Below, in pieces: positions 51,478 through 60,091 of a stretch of DNA of 64,000 nt. Position numbers and translations under genes: made by a program. Position 1 is the stretch's first letter. Each line of letters begins with the position of its first letter. This DNA comes from a bacterium (GTDB lineage Bacteria > Vulcanimicrobiota > Vulcanimicrobiia > Vulcanimicrobiales > Vulcanimicrobiaceae): contig JAKBKY010000004.1 in the NCBI GenBank assembly GCA_021832345.1, positions 1 to 64,000 on the forward strand, written 5' to 3'. The notes under the pieces are model-generated. The model saw nothing but the letters and a program-made list of their open reading frames with translations. It made no database searches and was not told the DNA's origin.

Positions 51478-52800
51478 CTAGCCGTCGGAGAGTTGCCGTG
51501 GGGCGTCTACGGCCGCATCGGTGAGCTCGGAGGAAGCAAGCAGAAACGCGAGAGTCTTGTTGCGCACGATGCCGTCCTCAAGCCCGTGCAGACTGTTGGC
51601 GAGCGCCTTGCGAATGCGCTCAACCGGTTGCCCGTACCGGCGCGAGAGCGACTCGAGTTCCTCCCGGATGTCGGCAGGCGTCGCCACGATGGACTCAGCC
51701 TTGGCGATCGCTTCGATCAACAAGGTGCCCTTTACGCGACGTTCGGCTTCCTCGACAAAGCCGGCGCGCAACTCCGCTTGCGTCTGGCCGACGTCCTCAA
51801 GGTAGGACTCTAAGGTCCCCCCAGACCGGCCGGCGTTGGAGGCAACCTCCTCGACGAGGTGATCGATTTCGCGCTCGACCATCGATGGCGGCAGTTCGAA
51901 CTGATGCTCGCTCAGCAAACGTTCGACGAGATGGTTTGCGGCCTGTCGATCGGCCCGTGCTTGGGCAATTGCCTCTAAACGAGCCCGCACATCTCGACGT
52001 AGCGCCTCAAGATGTTCGTAGTTGCCCAAACCGGCAGCGAACCGGTCGTCGAGGAGCGGGACCTCGAGCTCCTTGATGTCGTGGAGCGTCACGGCAAAGG
52101 TGGCAACCTTGCCGGCCAGCTCCGGCTGGGCGTAGTCCGGCGGAAACGTCGCCTCGAACTCCCGCGACTCGCCCGCCTGCAGACCCACGATACCGGTCGC
52201 GAAGCCCGGGATAAAGCGATCTTCGGAAAGCTCGATCGTCTGCTGCTCGGCCGATCCACCCTCAAAGGGTTCATCACCGATCCGGCCCCGGTAGTCGAGG
52301 GTGACGATATCGCCCAGGCGAGCCGGACGATCGCACGGAATCAGGGTACCGCGTTCGCGCGCTAGGGCCTCAAGGCTGTGGTCGACGTCCTCGTCGGTAA
52401 TAACGATCGGAGGCCGTGGGACGCTGATACCGCGATAGGAACCCAGCGTAATGACCGGCCGAACTTCGACGGTAGCCTTGATGCGGGTGGGCTGGCCTGA
52501 CTCCTGTTCGAGGAACTCCATCTGCGGCCGGTCGACGGGATCGAGGTCGTGCTCGCGCACGGCTCGAGCGTACGCTTCGGGCACTAACTCTTCCATCGCA
52601 CGATCGAGGATCGTCGCTTCCCCGTAGGTCTGCTCGAAGACGCGGCGCGGCACGTGACCGGGCCGAAAGCCGGGCAGCTTCACTTTGGCGACGAGTTGAC
52701 GAAAAGCGCGATCCGCAGCCGCCGCGAGTTCGTCGGGCGGGATGGCGATCTCGAGCTCAATTTTGGTGGGTGCCAGGCGGGTCAGGGTCGAGGTGGTCAC
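51478..52800 (-). CDS. tig: Trigger factor (ribosome-associated chaperone)
   Basis: Trigger factor binds ribosomal protein uL23 and folds emerging chains. From the GTG at 52800 (GGAG seven bases upstream) it has 440 residues. The ribosome-binding loop appears as KLPGFRPGHVPRRVFEQTYG near residue 45; the PPIase domain begins near RLGDIVTLDYRGRIGDEPFE; the C-terminal chaperone arms follow. The frame reads about 33 codons further upstream, into the adjacent tRNA-Gly gene, and that part is excluded. Confidence 0.94.
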   Translation of the reverse strand: MTTSTLTRLAPTKIELEIAIPPDELAAAADRAFRQLVAKVKLPGFRPGHVPRRVFEQTYGEATILDRAMEELVPEAYARAVREHDLDPVDRPQMEFLEQESGQPTRIKATVEVRPVITLGSYRGISVPRPPIVITDEDVDHSLEALARERGTLIPCDRPARLGDIVTLDYRGRIGDEPFEGGSAEQQTIELSEDRFIPGFATGIVGLQAGESREFEATFPPDYAQPELAGKVATFAVTLHDIKELEVPLLDDRFAAGLGNYEHLEALRRDVRARLEAIAQARADRQAANHLVERLLSEHQFELPPSMVEREIDHLVEEVASNAGRSGGTLESYLEDVGQTQAELRAGFVEEAERRVKGTLLIEAIAKAESIVATPADIREELESLSRRYGQPVERIRKALANSLHGLEDGIVRNKTLAFLLASSELTDAAVDAPRQLSDG

Positions 52801-52854
52801 GGGTACTCCGAAAAGGTGACGAGTGTGGTCGTGCGCGGTTTGGGATCGGAAACG

Positions 52855-52929
52855 TGGAGCGGAAGACGAGATTCGAACTCGCGACCCTCGCCTTGGCAAG
52901 GCGATGCTCTACCACTGAGCTACTTCCGC
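52855..52929 (-). tRNA. tRNA-Gly (anticodon GCC)
   Basis: The 75-base gene on the minus strand folds as a cloverleaf: acceptor GCGGAAG pairs with CTTCCGC, the D-stem is GCTC...GAGC, the anticodon arm contains CTTGCCAAG with GCC at the anticodon, and the T-arm has GTTCGAATC. The 3' CCA is encoded after the discriminator T. It lies between tig and tRNA-Leu. Confidence 0.95.
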
Positions 52930-52950
52930 ACGCTCCCATCGAGCGGACCC

Positions 52951-53035
52951 TGGTGGGCAAGCAGAGACTCGAACTCTGACGGGTTGCCCCACTGGAACCT
53001 AAATCCAGCGCGTCTACCGGTTCCGCCACTTGCCC
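52951..53035 (-). tRNA. tRNA-Leu (anticodon TAG)
   Basis: The 85-base gene has acceptor GGGCAAG pairing with CTTGCCC, the D-loop segment GGAACCGGTAGACGC, an anticodon arm CTGGATTTAGGTTCCAG (anticodon TAG), a long class II variable arm and a T-arm with GTTCGAGTC. CCA is encoded after discriminator A. It reads CTN leucine codons. It precedes tRNA-Gly with a 21-base gap, so both may be co-transcribed. Confidence 0.95.
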
Positions 53036-53176
53036 GCGGGCTGGCGACCCCATAGATATTCCGCCGCCCGTGCGATTCCTTTAACAGCTCCCGGCGCCTT
53101 GCCATGCTGGACCGCTCCGGCGCCCTGTGTTACAATCCGCCCGTTCTGCCGGACCAATCCACAGGAGTATTCTTCG

Positions 53177-53518
53177 TTGCCGAATATCAAAGCCGCTGAA
53201 AAATGGGCGCGCCAGAGCGAGCGCCGCAGGGTACGCAATCTGAACGTTACGTCGCGTCTCAAGACGATCTTTAAGAAGGCGGTCCTCAAACCCGAAGCAC
53301 AGCCCGCCGAAACGGTGGAGAGCGCATTCGACAAGGCCGCCAGTAAGGGCATCATCCATCCAAATAAAGCGGCACGCAAGAAGGGCCGCCTCGCAGCCGC
53401 CGTAAAGCGCGCCGAGAGCGCCCCCAAAGCCGTCAAAGCCACCACGAGAGCAAAATCCGGCGCGGCGAAAAAAGCCTCGTCCAAGAAGAACTCAACGAAG
53501 AAGGCGACGAACGCCTAA
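53177..53518 (+). CDS. rpsT: Small ribosomal subunit protein bS20
   Basis: bS20 binds 16S rRNA and helps 30S assembly. The start is a TTG at 53177 with AGGAG about ten bases upstream, giving 113 residues that begin LPNIKAAEKWARQSERRRVR. The central helices (LKTIFKKAVLKPE, FDKAASKGIIHPNKAARKKG) match the family, whose usual length is about 85-90 residues. The extra tail is Lys/Ala/Ser-rich, reminiscent of basic extensions in some bacteria. The open frame runs further upstream, but that part overlaps nothing family-like. Confidence 0.92.
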   Translation: MPNIKAAEKWARQSERRRVRNLNVTSRLKTIFKKAVLKPEAQPAETVESAFDKAASKGIIHPNKAARKKGRLAAAVKRAESAPKAVKATTRAKSGAAKKASSKKNSTKKATNA

Positions 53519-53579
53519 CTCCACGGACGATGCGCGCGGCCCGGAGGGGGAGGATGCCAAGGCACTCTTCCTCACCGAG

Positions 53580-54773
53580 ATGGCGCGCGAACTTCACCGA
53601 GCCGGCATCGCGACCGATTCGCTCGAGGAGACGCTCGGAGGCGTCGCGACGGCCATCGGGCTTGAGGTCCAAATCTTCGCTCTGCCCACCAACATCACGA
53701 TCGCGCTGGGGCCGCAGTCACACCAGCGCCTGATCATGTTGCGTCTGGCACCGAGCGCCGTCAACCTTCGGCGTATCGGCTTGCTGAACGAGGTTTACGA
53801 CGACGTCTTAGCCGGCCGTTTGGACTACCGCCAGGCCTCGCAGCTCCTCGCCGGTATCGATCGCCGCGTCGCCGGCAAACCGCCGCTGCTGCGGGTCTTC
53901 GCGCTCGCACTCGTCGCGATCGGGGTAGCCATCGTGCTTGGAGCCGGCATCAGAGAGCTTGTGGTGGCCGCCCTGATCGGTGCTGCCACCGGCAGCATCG
54001 CGGCCGTCGCAGCCGGAAGTACGGTCGTCAGCCGCCTCTTCGAAGTCATCGCGGCGTTCTGCGCGACGTTGATCGTCGCCGGCTTCACCACGCTCTTCGG
54101 CCCCACCAACATCTACATCTCGATCGTCGCCGGAGTCGTGGTACTCCTACCAGGCTACTCGCTGACCTTGGCGCTCCACGAGCTCGCGAATCAAGAGTTG
54201 GTCGCGGGAACGGCTCGCCTCGGGAAGGTGTTCTCGACGCTCCTGGCTCTGGGTTGCGGCGCGTTGTTAGGCTTTGCTGCGGCCGGGCCCGCCCTCTTGC
54301 GCGTCGGTGACGTGCGGCCACACCCCGTCGCAGCCACGTTCTGGTTCGTCGCGGTGATCGTTATGTCGGTCGGCCTCTCGATCGACCTCGACGCGCGCCT
54401 GCGCGACTTCGTCTGGGTCTTTGCCGCCAGCTTCGTGGCCTTTGCTACGTCGCATCTCTTCGGCTTGCTTCCCATCCACGGCATCGGGGCCTTTGCCGCC
54501 GCTTTTGTTTGCGGCACGGTCGCCAATCTCGGCGCTCGGTTCCTGCGCGTCCCGCAGCCGGTTATGTTGGTCCCGGCGCTCCTGGTCCTTGTGCCCGGCT
54601 CGCTGAGCTACGAGAGCGTCCTCTTCGCCTTCCAACAGAATATCAACTCAGCCCTCATCTTCGCCGCCAACGCCGTGACCGCAGCCATCCTGCTGGTCGC
54701 CGGGCTCTTACTCTCCCAGCTCGTCTTCCCGAGCATGCCGCTACGCGGCTCGCAAGCGCCGACCCGATCGTAA
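53580..54773 (+). CDS. Threonine/serine exporter family protein (ThrE type, DUF1212-DUF3815)
   Basis: It is a 397-residue membrane protein. The N-terminal cytoplasmic part (GVATAIGLEVQIFALPTNI, NEVYDDVLAGRLDYRQASQLL) is the DUF1212 region. About ten hydrophobic helices follow; the second half, beginning at about residue 255 (ATFWFVAVIVMSVGLSIDLD), contains the ThrE_2 block LLVLVPGSLSYES. Fused ThrE-type carriers export threonine and serine in Corynebacterium. The first residues are less certain because the only ATG is at 53580 and the frame is open for another 60 bases without a start codon. Confidence 0.86.
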   Translation: MARELHRAGIATDSLEETLGGVATAIGLEVQIFALPTNITIALGPQSHQRLIMLRLAPSAVNLRRIGLLNEVYDDVLAGRLDYRQASQLLAGIDRRVAGKPPLLRVFALALVAIGVAIVLGAGIRELVVAALIGAATGSIAAVAAGSTVVSRLFEVIAAFCATLIVAGFTTLFGPTNIYISIVAGVVVLLPGYSLTLALHELANQELVAGTARLGKVFSTLLALGCGALLGFAAAGPALLRVGDVRPHPVAATFWFVAVIVMSVGLSIDLDARLRDFVWVFAASFVAFATSHLFGLLPIHGIGAFAAAFVCGTVANLGARFLRVPQPVMLVPALLVLVPGSLSYESVLFAFQQNINSALIFAANAVTAAILLVAGLLLSQLVFPSMPLRGSQAPTRS

Positions 54774-54818
54774 GGACGGCACCTTCCACGCCACCGCCGT
54801 GCATTGAGGATCGCTCCG

Positions 54819-57200
54819 TTACGGATCGACGTTGATAACCAAGCGCGTGGCGCGATCCGCGCGCGCGAGCGGTACCAGGCGCTCCCGAATCGCCGCTCGC
54901 GCCGCGCTCGACCGGTTCGTCTTGAGCAGAAACCGGAAACGCCATTCATCGTTCATGCGTGCGATCGGATACGGAGAGGGACCGAGTACTTCACCGACGT
55001 CGCACCCCTGCAATAGCGTCGCGTAACGCTGCGCCGCCTCTTCGGCGGCCGCGCGCAGCCGGCCGATAGCTCCCAGGGCGATGAGCTGCGTCGCGGGAGG
55101 GTAGGCAAGCATCCGGCGCTCCTCAAGCTCCTGCGCGGCGAAGCCGGCATAATCGTGTGCGGCGGCATACGCGATCGCCGGATGATCGGCCGAGTAGGTC
55201 TGCACGATGGCCTCGCCGGCTCGCACCCGGCCACTGCGTCCGCACACCTGGGTAATCAGCGAAAAGGTGCGTTCTGCCGCTCGAAACTCCGGGACGTGTA
55301 GGCCTAAGTCGGCTGCTACGACGCCGACGAGCGTCACGGTTGGAAAATCCAACCCCTTCGCGACCATCTGCGTCCCAACGAGAACGTCGCCCGCCTCTGC
55401 AAACTCGTCCAGCAGACGAGCATGGTCGCCGATGCGCGTCGTAGTATCCGAATCCATCCGTACAACGTGCGCATGAGGAAACATGTGCAGGACCTCCTGC
55501 GCGACTCGCTCGGTTCCGATTCCAAACTCTCGAATCGTTTGGGCTCCACAACGCGAGCACACGGATGGGAGCGCCGCTCGTAGGTCGCAGTAATGGCAAC
55601 GCAGGATTCCCTCGCTTCGGTGCACGGCGAGAGAGACGCTGCACCGCGTGCAGGTGGGAACGTCGCCACAGGAGCGACAGAGCAAGAAGCCTGCCGTACC
55701 GCGCCGATTAACGAACAGCACACTCTTCTCGCCACGCACGAGGCGATCTTCCAATGCCTGCGCCAAGCGCGCGCTAAAGATGTGCCGGTTCCCGCTTTCA
55801 AACTCCGCCGTCAAGTTGATGACGTGAATGTTGGGCATCTCTGCTTGCGTCGCTCGCGTCTGCAAGCGCACCAGACCCATGCGCCCGCTCGTTGCCGCTG
55901 CATAGCTTTCAAGCGACGGAGTCGCGCTCCCCAGAACCAACACGCCGGCGGCCCGGCGCATCCGCTCGCGCGCAACCTCCACCGCGTGGTAGCGCGGAAC
56001 CGTCTCCTGCTTGTAGGAGGTTTCGTGCGACTCGTCTACGACGATCAATCTCACGTTCTGCAGCGGCGCAAACACAGCGCTCCGTGCGCCGACGACGACG
56101 TCCACCTCGCCGCGCATACAGGCCGCCCAGGCATCGAAGCGCTCGCGATCGGAGAGCGCCGAGTGCAACACCGCTACCCGTCCGCCAAAGGCATCCTCGA
56201 AGCGCCGAGCGGTCTGCGGTGTCAGCGCGATCTCGGGGACGAGCACGATGGCCCTGCCCCCCGCACGCAGAACCCGGTCGATGGCCGCCAAGTAGACGTA
56301 GGTTTTCCCACTGCCGGTAACGCCGAAGAGCAGCAGTTCGCTTGGCTGTTTGGTCGCTAGACGCTCGGCGATCTCATCGATCGCGGCGGCTTGCTCAAGC
56401 GTAGGGCTCACCGCCGGCAACCCGCCGCCGGCAGGAGCTTGGCGGTTCGGGAGGACGTCGGCTTCGCGCAAGGCGCCGGCGCGTACCGCACGCAAGATGG
56501 TCGCCGCCGAGAAGCCGGCCAAAAGCGCTTGCGCGCGCGGCACCCCCGGGCGTTGCGCAACGAAGGCTTGCAAAGCTTCGACTTTCGGGCCGCGCACGGT
56601 CGATTGACCGGGGAACAACACGCGAAGACGAAACTCCCGGCTGCGCGCCGAGGACGAGCGACGCGTTCGACGCAACGCCCCCCCGGCAACCAGCGCCCCG
56701 AGATAGCGTCCCAGTTCTCGACGATCTCCCAAGCGCCGCGCCGCCGGATGCCGCAGGACCCGCTCGCGCGCGAAGCTCAGTGGGAAATCTTCCCATAGCA
56801 GGTCGAGGAGCGCTGCAGGCACCGACGGGTAACCCTCTGCCGAAGGCAATGAGCCCGTTCGTTCAAGCAGTTCGCCGACCTTCGGGACGGACTGCGCGGG
56901 AGCCACGGCTCCGATGGCCTCCCCGAGAGTGCAGACGTAGCGTTCGGCGATGAACCGCGCTAGATGCAAGCCCACGTCGTTAAATGCAGGCAGGTCGCCG
57001 AGTCTTTCGCAAACTGTTTTGATGCGCGGATCGGGATCGATCTCGTGCATCGCCGAGATCACAAACCCGGGAACGGTGCGCGGGCCCAGCGGTACGCAAA
57101 CCACATCGCCGATCTGCAAGGAAAGGTCGCCGGCGTCGTAGGTGAGCGGAAGGTCGAACCGGGACGAGCGGATCGTCGTGAGGACCTCGACAACGTTCAC
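54819..57200 (-). CDS. priA: Primosomal protein N' (replication restart helicase PriA)
   Basis: PriA recognises stalled forks and reloads the replicative helicase. It has 793 residues. Helicase motifs: Walker A LFGVTGSGKTYVYL near residue 295, DESH in LIVVDESHETSYKQE and LVGTQMVAKGLDFPTVTLV. The zinc-binding segment has paired cysteines (CRSCGDVPTCTRCS, then CHYCD and CSRCG). The N-terminal DNA-binding domain begins MNVVEVLTTIRSSRFDLPLTY. It is convergent with the ThrE gene and follows aroB by six bases. Confidence 0.95.
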   Translation of the reverse strand: MNVVEVLTTIRSSRFDLPLTYDAGDLSLQIGDVVCVPLGPRTVPGFVISAMHEIDPDPRIKTVCERLGDLPAFNDVGLHLARFIAERYVCTLGEAIGAVAPAQSVPKVGELLERTGSLPSAEGYPSVPAALLDLLWEDFPLSFARERVLRHPAARRLGDRRELGRYLGALVAGGALRRTRRSSSARSREFRLRVLFPGQSTVRGPKVEALQAFVAQRPGVPRAQALLAGFSAATILRAVRAGALREADVLPNRQAPAGGGLPAVSPTLEQAAAIDEIAERLATKQPSELLLFGVTGSGKTYVYLAAIDRVLRAGGRAIVLVPEIALTPQTARRFEDAFGGRVAVLHSALSDRERFDAWAACMRGEVDVVVGARSAVFAPLQNVRLIVVDESHETSYKQETVPRYHAVEVARERMRRAAGVLVLGSATPSLESYAAATSGRMGLVRLQTRATQAEMPNIHVINLTAEFESGNRHIFSARLAQALEDRLVRGEKSVLFVNRRGTAGFLLCRSCGDVPTCTRCSVSLAVHRSEGILRCHYCDLRAALPSVCSRCGAQTIREFGIGTERVAQEVLHMFPHAHVVRMDSDTTTRIGDHARLLDEFAEAGDVLVGTQMVAKGLDFPTVTLVGVVAADLGLHVPEFRAAERTFSLITQVCGRSGRVRAGEAIVQTYSADHPAIAYAAAHDYAGFAAQELEERRMLAYPPATQLIALGAIGRLRAAAEEAAQRYATLLQGCDVGEVLGPSPYPIARMNDEWRFRFLLKTNRSSAARAAIRERLVPLARADRATRLVINVDP

Positions 57201-57206
57201 GATCGA

Positions 57207-58304
57207 TTAGCCGGCCGCGCCGGGGCGCAGACGCACGCGCTCCAGTACGTTACGCACCGTCGCGCGTCGGGCGACGATGCCATGCTCGACATCACCGATG
57301 GCGCGTGGCAGAACAAAACGCAGACGCCCCTTCCGCACCTTCTTGTCGGCGCCCATCGCTGCCAGCGTCGCGTCGACATCCAGAGCGGCGTGCATCGGCA
57401 GTCTAAGCAACGCCAAGAGCGCCAGCACGCGCAGGTGTTCTTCTTCGCTAAAGCGCCCCAGACGCAGCGCCAGCATGCCCGCAGCGCGCAACCCCACCGC
57501 TACGGCAGCGCCGTGTGACATACGATAGCCGCCGGCACGTTCGAAGGCATGGGCAAAGGTATGTCCGAGGTTAAGCAACTCCCGGTCGCCGGCTTCCAAG
57601 CGATCGTCTCGCACGATGGCGGCCTTGATGCGAATCGCATCGACGACGATGCTCTCCCACGGCCAGCGATAGAATGGATGTGCAGCCAGCGTCTCGAGTC
57701 CTTCGAACAAGTCGCCGCCTTCGATGATCGCCGCCTTGACGATCTCCGCTAACCCTTCGCGAAGGTGTCGATAGGGTAGCGTCTGCAACGCGTCGAGGTC
57801 GCAGAACACGGCAACCGGGTCGCGAAATGCGCCGGCGAGATTCTTGCCGCCGGCCAAGTCCACGCCGGTCTTTCCTCCAATGGCCGCGTCGACCATCGCC
57901 ACGAGCGACGTGGCTACGTGCGCATACGCGGTGCCCCGCATATAGGTGGCCGCCGCAAACCCGAAGAGATCGCTTGCGACGCCTCCGCCCACGCCGATCA
58001 ACAACGTTGTTCGCTCCGCTCCCACCGTCGTGAGCCCATCGAGGACCACTTCGAGGGTCGACAGTCGCTTGCGCCGTTCTCCTAACGCAAAGGCGAGAAG
58101 CCTTGCCTGCGGGCGCAAGCGGCGCACGAGCCGCTGTGCAATCGTTCGGACCGCCGGATTGGCATCGCAGAGAACGACGACGTCCCGATACGAACGCGAC
58201 AACAGAAACTCATTCATGCACCCAACGACGCCGGGAGCAACGATGATCGGATAACCGAGGGCCTCGTCGGCGACTACAGTTCGATCTTTTTCTTGTGCAA
58301 CCAC
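57207..58304 (-). CDS. aroB: 3-dehydroquinate synthase
   Basis: AroB cyclises DAHP to 3-dehydroquinate in the shikimate pathway. It has about 365 residues. The NAD- and metal-binding blocks are GVGGGVASDLFGFAAATYMRG, then YAHVATSLVAMVDAAIGGKTGVD and NLAGAF, followed by LRAAGMLAL and LNLGHTFAHAFE with a metal-ligand His. The first 20 codons overlap aroK, and the exact start (58304 or later) is uncertain. It is the third of three aro genes after pilQ. Confidence 0.94.
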   Translation of the reverse strand: MVAQEKDRTVVADEALGYPIIVAPGVVGCMNEFLLSRSYRDVVVLCDANPAVRTIAQRLVRRLRPQARLLAFALGERRKRLSTLEVVLDGLTTVGAERTTLLIGVGGGVASDLFGFAAATYMRGTAYAHVATSLVAMVDAAIGGKTGVDLAGGKNLAGAFRDPVAVFCDLDALQTLPYRHLREGLAEIVKAAIIEGGDLFEGLETLAAHPFYRWPWESIVVDAIRIKAAIVRDDRLEAGDRELLNLGHTFAHAFERAGGYRMSHGAAVAVGLRAAGMLALRLGRFSEEEHLRVLALLALLRLPMHAALDVDATLAAMGADKKVRKGRLRFVLPRAIGDVEHGIVARRATVRNVLERVRLRPGAAG

Positions 58305-58798
58305 TCGATGATCTGATCGACGATCTGCACCCCGGAGAGTTCGTCCGCTTCGACGACAAGATCGGCATGCGCGTACTGCGGCATGCGCTTGACATAGAGT
58401 TCCTTGATCTTCTGCAGCGAGGGATTCGGACCAAGCAGCGGTCGAACGCGGGTGCTGCGCCGGAGGCGGCCCAACACCTGTTCCGGAGCGACTTTAATGA
58501 AGACGCGATAGGCCTTCTTCTTGAGCAGCTTGAGCGTAGGTTCGTGCGTCACCGCACCGCCGCCCAGCGCCACGATGCCCGGGAGCTCCTCTTCAAGGAC
58601 GTGCGCGATCGCATCGTACTCGTAGGCGCGAAACTGGGGCTCGCCCTGCGCATAGAAAATGTCCGAGATCGCTCCATGGCGTTCGACCACGAGATCGTCG
58701 ATGTCAAAGAACGCGCACCCAAGTTTGCGCGCCAAGCGTTTGCCGATCGTAGACTTTCCCGAGGCCATAAAGCCGACGAGGGCCACATGACGTTTCAT
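58274..58798 (-). CDS. aroK: Shikimate kinase
   Basis: AroK phosphorylates shikimate at the 3-hydroxyl. It has 174 residues, the usual size. It begins KRHVALVGFMASGKSTIGKR with the P-loop GFMASGKST, followed by the substrate segment FFDIDDLVVE, RAYEYDAI, and IVALGGGAVTHEP. The ATG overlaps the aroC stop (ATGA). The pilMNOPQ-aroC-aroK-aroB order resembles gene clusters in many type IV pilus bacteria. Confidence 0.95.
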   Translation of the reverse strand: MKRHVALVGFMASGKSTIGKRLARKLGCAFFDIDDLVVERHGAISDIFYAQGEPQFRAYEYDAIAHVLEEELPGIVALGGGAVTHEPTLKLLKKKAYRVFIKVAPEQVLGRLRRSTRVRPLLGPNPSLQKIKELYVKRMPQYAHADLVVEADELSGVQIVDQIIEWLHKKKIEL

Positions 58799-59961
58799 TC
58801 CACAGACTCCTGTATCGTCGTGAAGAGGTCGGCCGCGCAGGCCTGCGAACGCCGAAGGTTGTCGAGCGTCTCATCGATCGAATCACCTCCGTACTTTTCC
58901 AGTATCGGCGCCGTCAACGCCAGGCGCACCATCGCTTCGCCGACAATGGCTGCCGCCGGCACGACGCAGACATCACTGCGCACGATCGTGGCGGTAGCCT
59001 GCGAGCCCTCGTGAAGGTTGACGGACGGGAGGGCGCGCACCAAGGTCGGAATCGGTTTCACCGAGACGCGCAGGGTGATGGGCTGGCCGTTGCTCATTCC
59101 GCCCTCGATGCCGCCGGCACGGTTGCTTGGGCGCACCACATCGCCGTCCCGCATGACAAAGAGATCGTGCGCCTGCGAACCAGGCTTCCGGGCAACGGCG
59201 GCACCGAGGCCCACCTCGACCGCTTTGGCGCTCTGCATGCCCATGAGCGCGCCTGCAAGAATACCGTCCAAGCGAAGCTCCGGTTGACGATTACTGCCGA
59301 TCCCCACCGGCATACCGTCGACACGAACGACGAACTGACCGCCAAGCGTATCGCCCGCCGTCTTCGCGGCATCGATCGCAGCCACCATGCGTGCGGCGGT
59401 CGGCGCATGCGGGCATCGGACCGGGCTCTCTTCGAAGCTGCTCAGATCGAGGACATCGAACTCCGGCGCGGCGACATCACCGATGCTCTGAACATAGGAG
59501 TGCGTCACAATGCCCAGCGCCTCAAGGAACTGCGCGCAGATCGCGCCCAGACAGACGCGCATCGCCGTCTCGCGAGCGCTGGCGCGCTCCAACACGTTGC
59601 GCAGGTCCGTGTGGCCATACTTCAAAGCGCCGGCATAATCGGCATGCCCCGGACGCGGATTGGTCAGCGGCTTCCCGGAGCCCGAGACGGGGTCCATGAG
59701 CGCGCGGACGTTCTCGAAATCGCGGTTGCGAATGGTCACCGCGATCGGCGAACCGAGGGTCGCGCCTCCCCGCAGCCCGGCGAGGAACTCCACGCGATCC
59801 TGCTCGATCTTCATCCGGCTGCCACGACCGTGTCCACCTTGGCGTCGCGCGAGGGTCGCGTCGATCCGCCCCACATCGATGCTCAGACGGGCGGGCAATC
59901 CATCCAGGATGCCCACGAGCGCGGGGCCATGGGACTCACCGGCGGTCAAGTAACGGAACAT
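58795..59961 (-). CDS. aroC: Chorismate synthase
   Basis: AroC forms chorismate from EPSP using reduced FMN. It has 388 residues, beginning MFRYLTAGESHGPALVGILD with the family signature. Other blocks are RRQGGHGRGSRMKIEQD, PRPGHADYAGALKYG, RNVLERASARETAMRV and GIEGGMSNGQPI. The ATG at 59961 lacks a ribosome-binding site, but a GTG-initiated leader frame with a strong AAGGAGG overlaps it (see next entry), so coupled initiation is possible. Confidence 0.95.
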   Translation of the reverse strand: MFRYLTAGESHGPALVGILDGLPARLSIDVGRIDATLARRQGGHGRGSRMKIEQDRVEFLAGLRGGATLGSPIAVTIRNRDFENVRALMDPVSGSGKPLTNPRPGHADYAGALKYGHTDLRNVLERASARETAMRVCLGAICAQFLEALGIVTHSYVQSIGDVAAPEFDVLDLSSFEESPVRCPHAPTAARMVAAIDAAKTAGDTLGGQFVVRVDGMPVGIGSNRQPELRLDGILAGALMGMQSAKAVEVGLGAAVARKPGSQAHDLFVMRDGDVVRPSNRAGGIEGGMSNGQPITLRVSVKPIPTLVRALPSVNLHEGSQATATIVRSDVCVVPAAAIVGEAMVRLALTAPILEKYGGDSIDETLDNLRRSQACAADLFTTIQESVE

Positions 59962-59992
59962 CGTTCGGGAAGGGGTTAGAGAGCCGATGCAC
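59936..59992 (-). CDS. Possible 18-codon leader peptide overlapping the aroC start
   Basis: AAGGAGG at 59998-60004 is followed five bases later by a GTG (59990-59992) that opens an 18-codon frame ending in TGA at 59936-59938, 26 bases inside aroC. The aroC ATG itself has no ribosome-binding site. The arrangement suggests translational coupling or a leader. The peptide (VHRLSNPFPNDVPLLDRR) has no aromatic run, so tryptophan- or phenylalanine-type attenuation is not supported. Confidence 0.4.
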   Translation of the reverse strand: MHRLSNPFPNDVPLLDRR

Positions 59993-60091
59993 AGGCGCCT
60001 CCTTCAGCGGGTTGCGGGAAAAGGCTGGTGCGGCTATCACGCCGACCGCGTCATTTCAGCAACGAGCGACGACGAAAGCGACCAAAGCCCG

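Noticed and set aside
52855-53035. tRNA genes as island attachment sites
   Set aside because: No integrase gene lies nearby and no duplicated tRNA 3' end was seen in the surrounding sequence.
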